Assembly (NCBI GenBank): GCA_032158295.1
Contig: CM063243.1
Location: 3,790,948-3,854,947 of the forward strand
Length of the DNA stretch: 64,000 bases
Direction of reading: 5' to 3'
Source of the DNA: Pycnopodia helianthoides
Lineage: Eukaryota; Echinodermata; Asteroidea; Forcipulatida; Asteriidae
The position numbers and the translations under genes are program-made. Below are positions 11,801 through 24,600 of this stretch, piece after piece. Each line of letters opens with the position of its first letter. Position 1 is the first letter of the stretch. Below the pieces are notes generated by a model that ran no database searches, was not told the origin of the DNA, and was given only the letters and a program-made list of their open reading frames with translations.

Positions 11801-13165
11801 GTCTCACCTCAAACTCGGTCAAGGTAGGATTATCGTTACACTTTCACCGTTGCAGTTAAATGTAGTGTCATAGATTGGTAAATACTAAAAAAAAATTATG
11901 ACCATAAAAACTTACTTAGTGAGAGGCACTGCAGCTTTTGATAGTAAAAACGGTTTGGATAATTTTTCATCCCATTTGAATCTGAGAAACAGTTCAAGCT
12001 TGAATTGTTTTGTCAGATTTCTGAGGGTTGGTGTCCGCTCGCGAATGTTGTGGCCACAAGTTATCGCCTGTTTTAATTTGGCATTCATCGTCAACACTGC
12101 TCGCTCGCGACACACACATGCCATGCAGTTTGGATATCCCCCCTTTTTGTTGTTGTTGCTCATCTGAGTCCATATCTTGTTGTGAAACCTAGGTGAGATC
12201 CCGCGATCGGGAGTCTACCAGAGACTGAAGGAGTTGGAGAGCAGGATTCTACACCTGGAGGGATTATCACCAGAGTACTTTGATGCTGCTACGGTATGTA
12301 CACGCCAGCCTTTTTCCAATTTCCCCACTTTGGTAGATGTTAAATTTCCATTGTCGATGAAGAATATTATTTTTTGTTTTTATCCATACATCGTTAAGCA
12401 GTGTATACTAGTACTTTCCCAGGCCCTGTGGAAAAAAAATTCACAGGCATATCACTTGGGTAGGATTGAAAGCCACAACCTTTGCCATTCTAGAGCAGAC
12501 GTCTTGCCACTTAGACCACCTAGCTTGCCCGGTAGCTAGAGGCAAGTTCAAAACGTATAGAGTATCAGCGGGAACCACAACCATTCTGTTTTCCAATGTG
12601 CAAGTTAGCTTGTTATCTTTTGTACTCTGACCTTTCGCTGTCCGCCACGTAAACAGCAAAACCTGCTTTTGGTTTTCCCACTGGCAGTTATTCCCCGAAA
12701 GCTTTGCCGAGTTCTTTTGTTGGGAAGATCATCTTAACAACCAAACAAACTGTTTGGACTCTAACCATGGTGGTATGCTTGATCCCGTGTAAAGCATAAT
12801 CAGTGAAAATGCTTTAATCAATGACCTAAGCTCAAATGTGTTCCCGGTCGCGATCACCAAAACATGAATTCTTTCAGGAAAAAATTTCAAACGAGAAAAA
12901 AATCACCATTGGATCTCCATACTAGACTATCCTGAAGCCTACTTTGTGTTATTTTTCTCTCTTGCCTTTTTTTTTTTATTCTCAGCAATCCATGTTGAAG
13001 CATCAGCGAGTCGACAGTCACGACTCGGACGTCATGGCGGACATCGGCATTCACGAGATTGACAACCGAATAAAGCAGTTGCAAGAATCCCTGCTGAGAA
13101 AAAGCGCAGAAGCTGGTCATTTACCGAGCACCAGTGGAGCTGTCTCCTTGTTACACAAGACGTGA
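8847..13165 (+). CDS. MBIP: MAP3K12-binding inhibitory protein 1 (MBIP)
   Basis: Family role: binds and inhibits the kinase MAP3K12/DLK, and is a subunit of the ATAC histone acetyltransferase complex. Exons: 8847-8906, 10049-10156, 10681-10833, 10993-11167, 11647-11823, 12193-12293, 12986-13165, all with GT..AG borders and consistent phase, giving 317 residues (human about 344). Diagnostic blocks are SCARTDAIFRPRAGYKSHVK (about residues 146-165) and VSRVVNVHGPQTRP right after it, then QQGIEERLHNMESHL, LEGLSPEYFDAAT and a C-terminal heptad helix with IKQLQESLLRKSAEA, all matching the vertebrate protein. The start ATG lies in a short first exon (MDLDDNVRSIL). The gene is head-to-head with TRIP11, and its tail faces KIZ. 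The acidic exon 3 (DEEEEATP) is poorly conserved. Intron 4 holds a LINE fragment. Complete and intact. Confidence 0.95.
9690..10000 (-). mobile_element. SINE with a type II tRNA-like (Leu/Ser) region, in MBIP intron 1
   Basis: Reading the minus strand from about 9998: GTGGCCGAGTGGTCTAGCGC (A-box-like, D arm), GGACTCAAGTTCTG (anticodon-arm-like), an extra arm, then GGGTTCGAATCCTGACC (B box). No intact acceptor stem, so a tRNA-derived SINE and not a tRNA gene. Copies or pieces: 21958-22083 (-), 39593-39681 (+), 40372-40420, 36500-36960. Confidence 0.6.
10440..10610. repeat. Dispersed GGCACCAAGGCCAAGACCAG repeat
   Basis: Contains GGCAAGGCCATTTTCATT and GGCACCAAGGCCAAGACCAG. Other copies lie at 34980-35045, 43225-43570, 56690-56855 and at the right edge from 63958. 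Class unknown. Confidence 0.6.
11225..11610 (+). mobile_element. CR1/L2-like LINE 3' fragment in MBIP intron 4
   Basis: Across shifting frames the plus strand reads LHWIPVQQRMVFQIPD, LRAAATPCTTPTPSFLRHES, then a Gly-Pro-Ser-Leu-Arg block and a final SFLTFKNQLRTHLF. This is the classic C-terminal order of CR1/L2 reverse transcriptases. Several frameshifts; inactive. Confidence 0.65.
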
Positions 13166-13229
13166 ACATTGTGGGGGGGAGTACGGTGGTTGTCCATCAC
13201 AGTCTAACCCTGTTTCATCAAGCTGTTTA

Positions 13230-13497
13230 CCAGTGAACAAATTTCTGTGCTTACTATCGCACAAAAATGTGCATGAGCAAAACTGTATTTCATAAACGAT
13301 CAAGACAATTTGACAGCACTTGTGGACGTGTTCACAAATGGATTTTCATTGTTGAATCACTCAGCTGCTTACAAGAACCGCCGGTAAGCTAGCGTGACTT
13401 CTGCTCTGCTTATGGTTAGCAGTGTTTATGAGATAGAAACTGTGGTCGCTCTGTAAGCAGAAAACATCTGCTTACAGGCTTTTTGTAGTTGGGCCCT
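13230..13497. mobile_element. GGGCCCAATTTCATA-type foldback, diverged copy
   Basis: In the MBIP 3' region: GCTGTTTACCAGTGAAC, GTGCTTACTATCGC, and at the right end GCTTACAGGCTTTTTGTAGT then GGGCCC. Better copies are listed at 17935, 18465, 47463, 47980, 52910 and 61095. Confidence 0.5.
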
Positions 13498-13539
13498 GTT
13501 GGTCGTTGTATTCCATGTTGTTGTGCGATTTGGAGTTTA

Positions 13540-14150
13540 CTTTCACTGAGTTAGATTGGGAACTCACTGTAGGAGAGTTGGATTGGGATCTCACTTTCAC
13601 AGAGTTGGATTGGGATCTCACTTTCACTGAGTTAGATTGGGATCTCACTTTCACAGAGTTGGATTGGGATCTCACTGTCAGAGAGTTGGATTGGGATCTC
13701 ACTTTCACTGAGTTAGATTGGGATCTCACTTTCACAGAGTTGGATTGGGGTCTCACTTTCACAGAGTTGGATTGGGATCTCACTTTCACAGAGTTGGATT
13801 GGGATCTCACTGTCAGAGAGTTGGATTGGGATCTCACTTTCACTGAGTTAGATTGGGATCTCACTTTCACAGAGTTGGATTGGGATCTCACTTTCACAGA
13901 GTTGGATTGGGATCTCACTTTCACAGAGTTGGATTGGGATCTCACTTTCACAGAGTTGGATTGGGAACTCACTGTCACAGAGTTGAATTGGGATCTCACT
14001 TTCACAGAGTTGGATTGGGATCTCACTTTCACAGAGTTGGATTGGGATCTCACTTTCACAGAGTTGGATTGGGATCTCACTTTCACAGAGTTGGATTGGG
14101 ATCTCACTTTCACAGAGTTGGATTTGGGTTTCACTATCTGTCAGTGTAGT
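13540..14150. repeat. 27-bp minisatellite, about 22 copies, in the MBIP 3' region
   Basis: Unit GAGTTGGATTGGGATCTC followed by ACTTTCACA. Because 27 is a multiple of three, several frames on both strands stay open and give false 9-residue-repeat proteins. It lies between the MBIP stop (13165) and an AATAAA at 14323, so it is probably transcribed as 3' UTR. Confidence 0.9.
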
Positions 14151-14322
14151 TGAGATCTCACTTTCACAGATTGGGATTTGGAAAGGGATCTGGTCATCAA
14201 AGTGGTTGGGTAAAGAGTGACAAGACCTGCAGATAAATGTAACATTATAAACCATTACCTGAAATTATGACAAGTACAGTCTGTACACGGGAAAGTAAAC
14301 ATACTTATAATTTTGTCTTCAA

Positions 14323-14328
14323 AATAAA
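14323..14328 (+). terminator. Candidate polyadenylation signal of MBIP
   Basis: AATAAA 1.16 kb after the MBIP stop, the first good signal past the minisatellite, in a T-rich context. Confidence 0.45.
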
Positions 14329-14329
14329 A

Positions 14330-15679
14330 CAAGTTTTCTGTGAAATGTGCTTTGTTCATTGACTCATTTAATTTAGACAAACATAATTGTTAAAGGTTTT
14401 TAAGTTAGACAAAACAGTGCAAATTTTTACATATTAATTCTTATCACATCATTCAACCCTAACCTTAACTCTAAGGGCACCCAATCTAGTCTCGGTGATA
14501 TGTGCCCATGGTATAGTGCAAGGGTGCAACCGGGGGGCTTGTAAACCCCCCTCCCCCTCCACTCTAGCTCTCCAAAGTGAAATTGGTGAAAAATGGACCC
14601 CGAGTATTGATTAGTACTGTATAAAATCCTGTAGTAATCCTTTGATTCAGACCAGTCTGTGAACTTGACAACCACATCATAATAAACGAGCAGAAAGTTG
14701 CACGTGATCGATGTTTCCAGTATTGCTCGGGTGCTGCGATTAACGAGGCATGCTCAGGAAGGTTGTACATGTATGTTCCAACCCAAACCATCAGCTCTGT
14801 AATGCACAAATGTATGGTTCAGTAAATCAACTGATACACATTGTAAATAATTGGTCAAGTGTAAAGCCCTGCCCCCCCCCCATGATGTCTTTACACCTCT
14901 CAACCCCCCCCCCTACAAAAAAACAAACAAACAAAAAACAGAAAAATCGAAAATGGCTGGCACACTTGACTCGAGCTCTGGTGTTTCTGATCAGCGGAGT
15001 GAGTCCCAGTCTTGACACTTGGTGTCTTTGAGCAAGATACTTGATTGCTTCATCCTTCGAATGGGCATTGTGCGATGACCGCAAAAGAACCCAGTGACAC
15101 TTATCGCTAAGAGAAGGGGTTTGCCCTGGTGTTTCTGGCAGTGGCTGCTGAACGCGCCACAGCACCTTGTAAAACCTTATAAGGTGCTCTCTCATAAATC
15201 GCTCAATTAAAAAAATTTCAAAAACCTGTCTTAAAAATTGTTCTCTTTGCTTAAGCATCTCGAGTACCTTATTGGTAGATACGTGCATTATTATTATTAT
15301 TTTTTTTAAATGAGCTATCGCCTAACTCACAAGGCCAGACAGCCACTTCAAGGTGAGGGCTACACTTAAATGATTTGGGCTGTTGACCCGAATCAACAGA
15401 CACAAGGGGCACATTGCCACCTACTCCTGGGGCTGAAACAGGGTTACCCCCTTCACAGTCCGTAAGGATGTAGACATGGTATCATCCACTAGGAGCCTGG
15501 CTTATATAAGTAATAATATTATTACTGGTTGACAGGTTTCCCTCAGGATTTGGAGCTGTAGTAGTTTTAGTAACCTTGCAAAAGTTCTTGGTTTTACCAC
15601 GAATTCAGAAAAAGTCAACCATGCCACACAGGCTCAGCATCTTGCAGCGCAGAAAACTGGAACTAATCTCATGCACCGA
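14330..15679. other. Intergenic DNA between the MBIP and KIZ 3' ends
   Basis: No gene seen. Contains low-complexity C-runs (14870-14925) and, at 15305-15500, a SINE-like segment with AACTCACAAGGCCAGAC and CCACCTACTCCTGGGGCTGA whose opposite-strand copy is at about 51220-51470. The KIZ 3' UTR must end here, but no convincing minus-strand AATAAA is visible. Confidence 0.5.
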
Positions 15680-18600
15680 TCAATCGTAGAAATCAAAATC
15701 GTCTTTCAAGTCGTCCGATTTCAGCGTTCCCATGGGAACGCTCATCTCTGACTCCTCCATGTCCGACTCTTCGCCCCAGAAGGCCGCCGACCTCTGCATG
15801 GGGTCACTGCGGCCGGTCGACTTCAAGCTGCAGGGCAAAGGTGAGCCAGAGAGAGAAACCAATAAGATTGAGAGAAAAAAACATGTACGACATTATGCGA
15901 CAGAACCAGGCACTTCCTGCGCAAAAATCAAAACTGAATTTTTTTGCTCATCAAATGAATGAGAAGAAAACATCTAATTAGGGCCTATGAGGGAAGTATT
16001 TCTGAACACATATAAAATAATAAGAATAATAATTTAGGAGGCTAATCATCCTTAGTCGCAGCTGAGAAGCTCAATTGCAAAGGATGCAGCCAGCCACATG
16101 AACCCGTAAGTGACCACAGAGCACAGCCAGAAATCAAAAGTGTTTTTCCGGAGGGAGGAAAACCGGAGGGCCCGGAGAAAAAAAACAGAGCCATTAAATT
16201 TTTTTAGTCTTTTATTCCTCTGGTATTACTTAATATATCATAAAAAATTCTTTTTTGGTAAAAGAAAAAAAACAGTTTCAAAAGTTGAAGATCTGCAAAA
16301 TTTTTGCTGGGAAAAGACGGATTAAACCAGTTTGAAATGAGGCACAAAATGTTCTCAAACCTTTGTTCCATGGCGGAGGGGACGTACCCAGATCCTTTAG
16401 GGCTGGGAGACGGCGACGGGGAACTGATCAGATCCGACATCTGCTCCGACCGTTTGGTTTCTCCACCGTCTTGTCTTGCTTCGTCTCCATCATCGTCATC
16501 ATCATCATCGCCGTCTCCATAGCTCAGACCCAAGCTGTTGCTTCCTCCAAAGGACGACAAAACATTTCTCCTCTTCCTGATGGGCAAGTGTTTTTAAAGA
16601 CGCGAGTAAATATCGATGCATCGGTGGGAAAAGTGCTGCATCTAAATCTTGCAAGAATTCCCAGACAGGAATCTCCCAGGCCAAATGTAATGGAACGACT
16701 TCAAGGTAGGGTCACACATTGGTTTCTGTCAACGTAATGCTTATTTATAGGCAAAATTATGAAGAAATCACACTTGAAAGTTTCAGCTGAATACAGTGTC
16801 TACTTGCTGAGAAAAAACAAACAAACAAAAAACAAAACTGTCAGGGTATTTTCACAAGAACGTCGGATCCATCCATGTTTAGTGAGGTGACAGCGGGTAC
16901 CCACCGCATCTCTGGCTGCAGCATTGGCGAACGGACACCAACACTCAGTAATGTGAGAAACAATTCAAGCATGAAGCGTTTCTCAGATTCAAATGTTTTT
17001 GGGTGAAAAATTATCCAAACCATACGTTTTTGAAGGCAATCCTTTCCCAAAATAGTTTATACTACCAACAGCTGCAGCGCTTCTCAATAAGAAAGTTTTT
17101 ACAGTCATTCATTTTTGGAGTATTTACCAATCTAATACCCTACCTTAAAGCACAAAAAGTAGCCCAGCACAACAAAACTATGCTAGTGCCCAGAATAAGG
17201 TTACCAGCTTAAGTCCCGCTCTAGTAATTTTGTCTTTGTTCAACCCAAAGTTATTACAAACTTTACCCAGTCAGTTTCCCTTGTGGTTTATTACTTGATA
17301 TTTGAAATAAAAAGTGGCATCCCCTTTAAGGTGATCCCTCTGCTGCCACTTCCCAGGTTGTATCGTTAACTTGGGTGTGATTGCTGGCTACACGGCAAGT
17401 ACAGATTGAAGTACATGGCTTCTGACTGGCACCCCCCGAACGAAGATTGACAAAATAGGGAGACCGCCAACATTAGGGCTAGATAGCTCAGTTGGTAGAG
17501 CACCGGCACATTGATCCGGAGGTCGCAGGTTCAAGTCCCGCTCTTGTCAATTTGTTATAAGTTCAACCCAAAATAATTAAATAAGTGAGATTAAAATGGA
17601 TTAAAAAACAGGTCAGATCATGGTCTTAGCTTTTAAAACGTTTCAGCTGTCCGTCAACGTACTTGTTTCTGGATGAAGGGGGGGTCTCAGGAGAAAGTCT
17701 CGTCGCTTTCTCAATCTCGTCATCTTCTTCATCCTCCGATGAACCGCCCTCTTCACCCTCCTCGCTGTCTCCCAGACCGTCCAGATCTTTAATCTTGGCT
17801 GACCCCTGAGAGCTCTGCATCATCTGCTGATAGGCCTTGGTTTCTTCACAAGAAAACAAATTTATATATTGGAGTTGGTAACTCTCAACAAGTGGGGGGG
17901 GAGGGGGGGAGGGAGGGGGTTTACAGACCCTCCAATGACACGATGGCGCAATGGCATAAAGCTGTTCAGCAGACAATAAGCATTTTGCTAAGCATAAATT
18001 TTAGTGGGGCACCAGTCGCAACACTGCAAACTTCATGGAAATTTCGACTGGTAACCTGTTTCTGATAAGCAAGGTTTTCTCTGTGCTTAGCAAGTATTTG
18101 TGCTTACAGGCTTTATGAAATTTGGCCCAGGTGTCGACTACGGGGAACACGGCTGCAAACCACGGAAACCTCACAGCTGCAAACCTCCTATAATGTGAAG
18201 TTTTGGGAAACAGTGTTAAATGTTATCCTGAAAGCAACTTTGAATCATAAAAATCGACCAAATCTATCTTAAGAAATCAAATAAGAAACAGACAGCCTTT
18301 GTCTCTGCTCTTCAGCATTTCGGGTATTTGACCGGTGAGTAGTATTAAGAAATTTTGGATTATGGGTAATGGATATGGATGGTTTTGTTGTCTCCCGCCT
18401 GCTTGGTTACACACTATACAATGAAGATGCAGAGAAATGTGTTCAGCTTTGGCTGACCAGCTGGGCGCAATTTCATAGAGCTGCCTAAGCAAAAAAACCT
18501 AGCTGAGCAAGACAAAATGATGCTTACCAGAATAAGGTTACCGGCCAAACAACCATGTCACATGTACAATTTGCGACAGGTATCCTGCTGATTTCTGCTT

Positions 18601-21600
18601 AGCAGAAAGTTGTTAAGCAATATTTTCTGCTTGTGCAGCTCTACGAAATTGGGCCCAGCTGATTGTGAAGTGGACTCGATAAGAATAAGAAAAATCCCAG
18701 ACAGTTGTTGCCGCTGAGCTAGTCACGTACCTGTTAATGGAACGCCAGGCTCATCAAAGAAACTATCGTGGCTAACACGGTCAGTTTCAATCTCGAGAGT
18801 TCCATGGTCGCCAGTCCCTCCGAGATTCAGACGCGGAACTGAAAATTCAAGGAACAGAATTCAAGGATGCTCAGGGTTTTCAATCCTTTGGCTTAGGGAA
18901 CCTTTTCCACATTGAGGTCTTACTGTCTGATCGTTTAATAATAATAATATTTAATTCTTATATAGCGCATTACATCAACAAATAATCTCAATGCACTTTA
19001 CATAATTATTACAAATACTGGTAATCAATTAAAACAATGATAGATTAAAATACAAAAAAAGCACATAAAAACATTGGTACTACAATAATAATTATCCCTA
19101 TACAACGATGAAATACACAAAATACACATTAATATGGCCAGGTCGGAATTAAGCGGCTGCGGCTATCGGCCTCCTATGCTTAGAGCATGTTAACGTGGTG
19201 ATCAAGCCATAGCCCCAGCCGCCTAATTCCAACACTGCCTATTTGCTTTGTTTGAAATGTTGAATGAACTACATGTATGCAATACGCAATAGACATCATG
19301 TGGTGAATGCATCTACACAGTTCACAGTCAACCCTCCTACTGTCTGGCCAATCGATATCATCTACTGAGATTTTGAAAGATTAGATTAGCTAGCCAGCTT
19401 GCACTATGATATCATGTGGTAAATGCATCTACACAGCCCACAGTCAACCCTCCTACTGTCTGGCCAATCAATATCATCCACTGTGGTTTTGAACGATTGA
19501 TAAACTTGCCAGCTGCAATATGATATTAAGTAGTGAATGCATCTACCAAATACATAGTCAAACCCTCCTACTGTCTGGCCAATCAATATCATCCACTGTG
19601 GTTTTGAAAGATTAGATTTAACTATGCCAGCTTGCAATATGATATCAAGTGCACAGTCAACCCTCCTTCTGTCTGGCCAGTCAATATCATCCACTGTGAT
19701 TTTGAAAGATTAGATAAAGTATGACAGCCTGCAATATGACATCATGCTGTGAATACATCTACACAGTACAGTAAACAGTAGATTATTAAAGTCTTCAAAC
19801 TCACCTTCAGGTGGTCTATCTCGGGTTGGTTGGTGGCGCCCTCCTGTGGCATGGTAAGATGAGCGGGTGTGGCCGAGGCAGAGGGTAGGGTGGAGTAGGT
19901 GTCATCCAGCTGGCTGTCCTCGAGCTGCTCCTGATCTTGCAAGATCGTTGTCAACACATCCACTGCCTGAAGTTTGAAAATAATTAAATTGCATTCCAGA
20001 TTGGTCTGTATGGTTGCTGGAAATGATCAGCTTAACTTCCTTATTTTAAAAACTTGATATTTCAAATACAAAGTTAAATCCCCTTAAGGTGATCCCCCTG
20101 GCTGCCGCTTCCGAGATGTATCGTAAACTTGGGTGTGATCCCTGGCTACATAGCAGTTAACGATTGTATGGCTTCTGACTGTCACCCCTGAACAAAGATA
20201 TTGACAAAATAGGGAGACTGCCATCATGGGACTAGATAGCTCAGTAGGTAGCGCCCGGCACGTTTAATCCTTGACGTAGCAGGTTCAAGTCCTGCTCTAG
20301 TAAATTTTTCTCTGTTCAAACCCAAAATCAAACAGTTTTCACAAGTTTCAAAAATAGACGAAAAATAAAGTACAAAGATACACAAAAAAAGGATACATAT
20401 GGAAAAATAAAAACCAAATGTAAAAAAAAGTGAAACAGTGTGCCCTTGAGAGGACAGACCACAAAAAGAATCATCTCGAAAATAAATCGCATTTCCTGAC
20501 CTTGTCAGCCATGGTGGAGTCTTGACTGATGAGAAGAGGAGCAACCATGTTGGCAACATCCTCTGCGTCCATCACGCCCTTTCTTATAAGAAGCACCAGA
20601 TGCTGAAGGAGTTTATCCCAGAAACCCAGCGCCGAGGAATACAGAAACGACCTGAAAATTTACAAGAAATGCTCGTCAGATTAACAAGAAGATTGGAATA
20701 TTAAACCTTGTCGAGCTGTTACTTTCTTTATCAAAATAAGAGCATTTTGCCTGCCAGGAAATGCAATGGAATGCAAAAAAATGTTTTTTTAAATAATTTT
20801 TGTACACAAGATGACATGATCTTTACCTGACAGTGACTTCGGTGATGGTCCTGTTGGTGTCCATGAGCTTATCAGAGAGCAGACATCCACCAGACAAGGT
20901 TTGCACAATCTGCTGCAGCTGCTGCAGCACTACCATGCTGATGGCGTTGGGGTCTAGATGGTCCAGGCTGCCGTTATTGTTGACTGTCCTGGGAAAACAA
21001 AGTCGGCCAAAAAAAAGAAGTGGAACTGAACTACGAGGCTGAGCGGCTTACGCACAAAAAGTAACTAAGCACAAACTAATCGTCCTTTCCAGAGTAAGGT
21101 TACCAGCCAAAATGCCATGTCACGTGGTACCATTTGTGACGAATTTCCTGCTAATCGTTACGCACAAATAGTAACTAAGCACAAACTAATCGTCCTTTCC
21201 AGAATAAGGTCACCAGCCAAAATGCCATGTCACGTGGTACCATTTGTGACAAATTTCCTGCCAATTGTTACGCACAAAAAGTAACTAAGCACAAACTAAT
21301 CGTCCTTTCCAGAATAAGGTCACCAGCCAAAATGCCATGTCACGTAATACCATTTGTGACGGGTTTCCTGCCAATTGTTGCTTAGCAGGAACGTGTCAGG
21401 CAATTTAGCGCCCCCCATGCTTACTTGGCAATTTCCGTCTTGATGGCTTGGGTGCACTCCGGCTGGTTGTAAATCTTCTCAATGTTGTCGGACTGATCGA
21501 TCTCTTGCTCTACGGCCGACACTAGCCGCCAGAACCCTTGCTCCGTCACGATTGGTGTCACAGCCTTTGGTTTGGATCTGAAAGTAAAAATGATGACGTC

Positions 21601-24600
21601 TCTTCCACTGACAACCAGTAACATATAAAGAGAAGACGTAATAATAATAATAATAATAATAATAATAGTGGCCTCTTATATAGCGCTCATATCCGTCACT
21701 CAGTGACGCTCTAGGCGCTTCAACAGTCAGTATTTTCCTACAAGGTATATAATGTGGAACTACTTTTTGAAGTTTGAGACCTATTCCTTAACATAGTACA
21801 ATGTAATGGTTTACAAGGTGCTGTGGCGCAATATGCTGCCAATCAAACCAGGAACACCAGGGCGAACCCCTTCTCTTTTTGATAAGTGCACTGGGTTCTT
21901 TTACGTGCATTACACAACACACGGGACCAACGGCTTTACGTCCCATCTGAAGGACGAAGCAATAATGGTTGAGTGCCGTGCTTAAGGACACAAGTGTCAC
22001 GACTGGGACTCGAACCCACACTCTGCTGAACAGAAACTTCAGAGCTCGAGTCCAATGCTCTTATCCGCTCGGCCACGACACGCTACTACCACGGCACACA
22101 ATTATGTGACACAACCCAATGAGTATGGTGTGAGGGTGCACAGTCGATATATAAGCTCCCCCCGAGGAACTGGAAGTTGACAAACTAGTTCCTGAAGGCG
22201 AAGCCGAGAGAACTAGTTTTGTCAACTTCCAATATCGAGATGGGAGCTGATATCGACTGTTCACCTGAAAACTAAACCATGTTGTATTTGTTTGACCCCA
22301 CCTGATACGTCTCTTGTTCAGCATCATTGATGGGACAGTAATTAACTTTCTAAGTGGACATTAACCCTCTTGCTGTCTGACCATTCAAAACCATTCACTG
22401 CGGTTTTGAATGATAGATAAACTATGCCAGCCTGCAATATGATACCATGAGGGAATGCATGTACACCGTACACAGTTAGTTCTGTGCACAGTTGTGCCAC
22501 TGTACACAGCCTTGGCAGTTGAATGGTTTCAAATGGTTGGTCAACTCACTGGAAAATGTTGCCAAGAGTCACTGAGAGTAGGAGGGTTAACACGCATTTA
22601 ACCCATGTAGGGACCCCCGCCCGTGATGGGACGGCAAAATACCTTTCTAAAGTGGACATAACCATCCTCTACACTGTTATCACAGAATTCCACATAGTAC
22701 CATACCTTCCCAGACTAGCATTTGGTGCATGGGTTTCTTCCATTTGTACAGCTGGTACTATCAGTAAACCCCAATGGCTTGTGTACTGTGGACTAAGTCT
22801 CCACAGCTCCTCCGTGGTGTTTTGAGGAAAGAGCCAGCTGGGCAGGTTAGTGCACCGCTAGTGGCTAGTGTCCTGTGGACTTAGTCACCACAGTCTCTGG
22901 CAAGAGCCAGCTCGGCAGGAGAGTGCACCGCTAGTGGCTAGTGTCCTGTGGACTTAGTCACCACAGTCTCTGGCGTATTTTGTGGCAAGAGCCAGCTCGG
23001 CAGGAGAGTGCACCACTAGTAGCTATGTGCCGTGTACTGACCACAGTCTCCTGTGGTATTTTGTGGCAAGAGCCAGCTGGGCAGGAGAGTGCACCACTAG
23101 TGGCTAGTGTCCGGTAGACTTAGACTCTACAGTCTCCTGTGGAATTTTGTGGCAATCGCCAATTGGGCAGGAGAGTCCATGCCGATAGTAATATTCACCC
23201 ATACGGATTCTTGCCCGTGGTGGGACAGTACAGTTATACATGAGTGACATACAGGGCTCGCCCTTAACACTAGCCCGGCATACATTGTCTAGTAAAAAAC
23301 GCTATGGGCTAGTAAACACCGCTTCTCAACTTGCCCTGTGGGCTACTAAAAACTGTGCAACCTACTTGTTTAAAATGCTTATTTCTTCCTTTTCAGATGT
23401 GAGTAACTCATGTATAAAATGTGTTAATCGTTATTGAGTGTGTGAATATAACTTCATTTGATCATTAAAATTGGTTGTGATGGTTAACATTAACACATCA
23501 GAACGATACATTTATGGCAATTCCTGTTTAAAATCTGGGCTACTAAAACTTCCTGGGGGCAAGTAAAATGCACAGTTTACTGGCCCAGCGGGCTACTTCA
23601 CAAAAAGCTGAAGCGCAAGGCCTGACATACGTGTAGCTTCTACTCCCCCTACTCTGTAACTCTAAGCACTGACCTCGACTCCTGGGATGTCTCGTTGGAC
23701 GTTGGTGCCTTCCCGGTCACCTCGTTGCCCCCGCTCCTTGGTCCCGTCTCTTCCCCATCGCTAAGAGGCAAGCTCATATCACTCCCGATCTCATCATCGC
23801 TATCAGTTGCAGATTCTCCCTTGTCTTCTTGGGGTTGTATATCGGATTCCTGAATCTGTCTTGGCTTTGCAACTGTGAAATGATGAGGACAACAGTTTTT
23901 TTCAAATTTTGTGCGTACCATCCTCAGCGAAGACTAATTATGTAGAGAGCTCCGGGGGTGCCACACCACTTATCCAACGTTTATCTCACCAACATCTTCT
24001 TTTTACAACAATAATGATCTGAACATCCAAGAAGGAAATGACTAATAACTTGTTGTTTTTGCTTTCTCCTTTTTCCAACAGATATTCCCCTCTTTATTAG
24101 TCTACCTCAGTCACTGATACATAACTTTTTTATCCCTCTTCCCACCATTGATGTGGTTAGGCAGCTCTATGAAAATCGGGGCCAAGGACCCAAAGCCACA
24201 CACTGTCAACACCAGGGGTCGATTTCACAAAACTCTTCCTAACTTAGGACTAGTCCTAGGCATTGCTAAGAGATAGGACTAGTCCTAAGTTAGGACCAGT
24301 ACTAAGGACTCGTCCTATCTCTTAGCATTGCCTAGGACAAGTCCTAAGTTAGGAAGAGTTTTGTGAAATCAACCCCTGTGCACTGGTTGCTCGACCACAA
24401 CACTCCCAGGGCTCTGCCCACAGTGGTCGGTGCCGGAAAACCCGCCCGGCACTCAGGATTCCCCAACCCCCGCTGGCAGAATTTTCTCTGTTTCCAACGA
24501 CCACACCTTTTCAAAAATGTTTAATACACTTGCAGTTTCCTTTCAAAGGTTTTCAACGAAATGTAAAATTGGGTTTTTACCAGTAAAAATGGTATCCAAA

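Noticed and set aside
13472..14255. Several open frames of 98-220 codons with 9-residue repeats on both strands
   Set aside because: All are readings of the same 27-bp minisatellite. Open frames on both strands are expected from a period divisible by three, and the region is the MBIP 3' side.
17476..17549. Possible tRNA gene (A and B boxes present)
   Set aside because: The acceptor stem does not pair, the anticodon loop lacks T33 and a longer flanking block is shared with 20085-20330, so it is a SINE.
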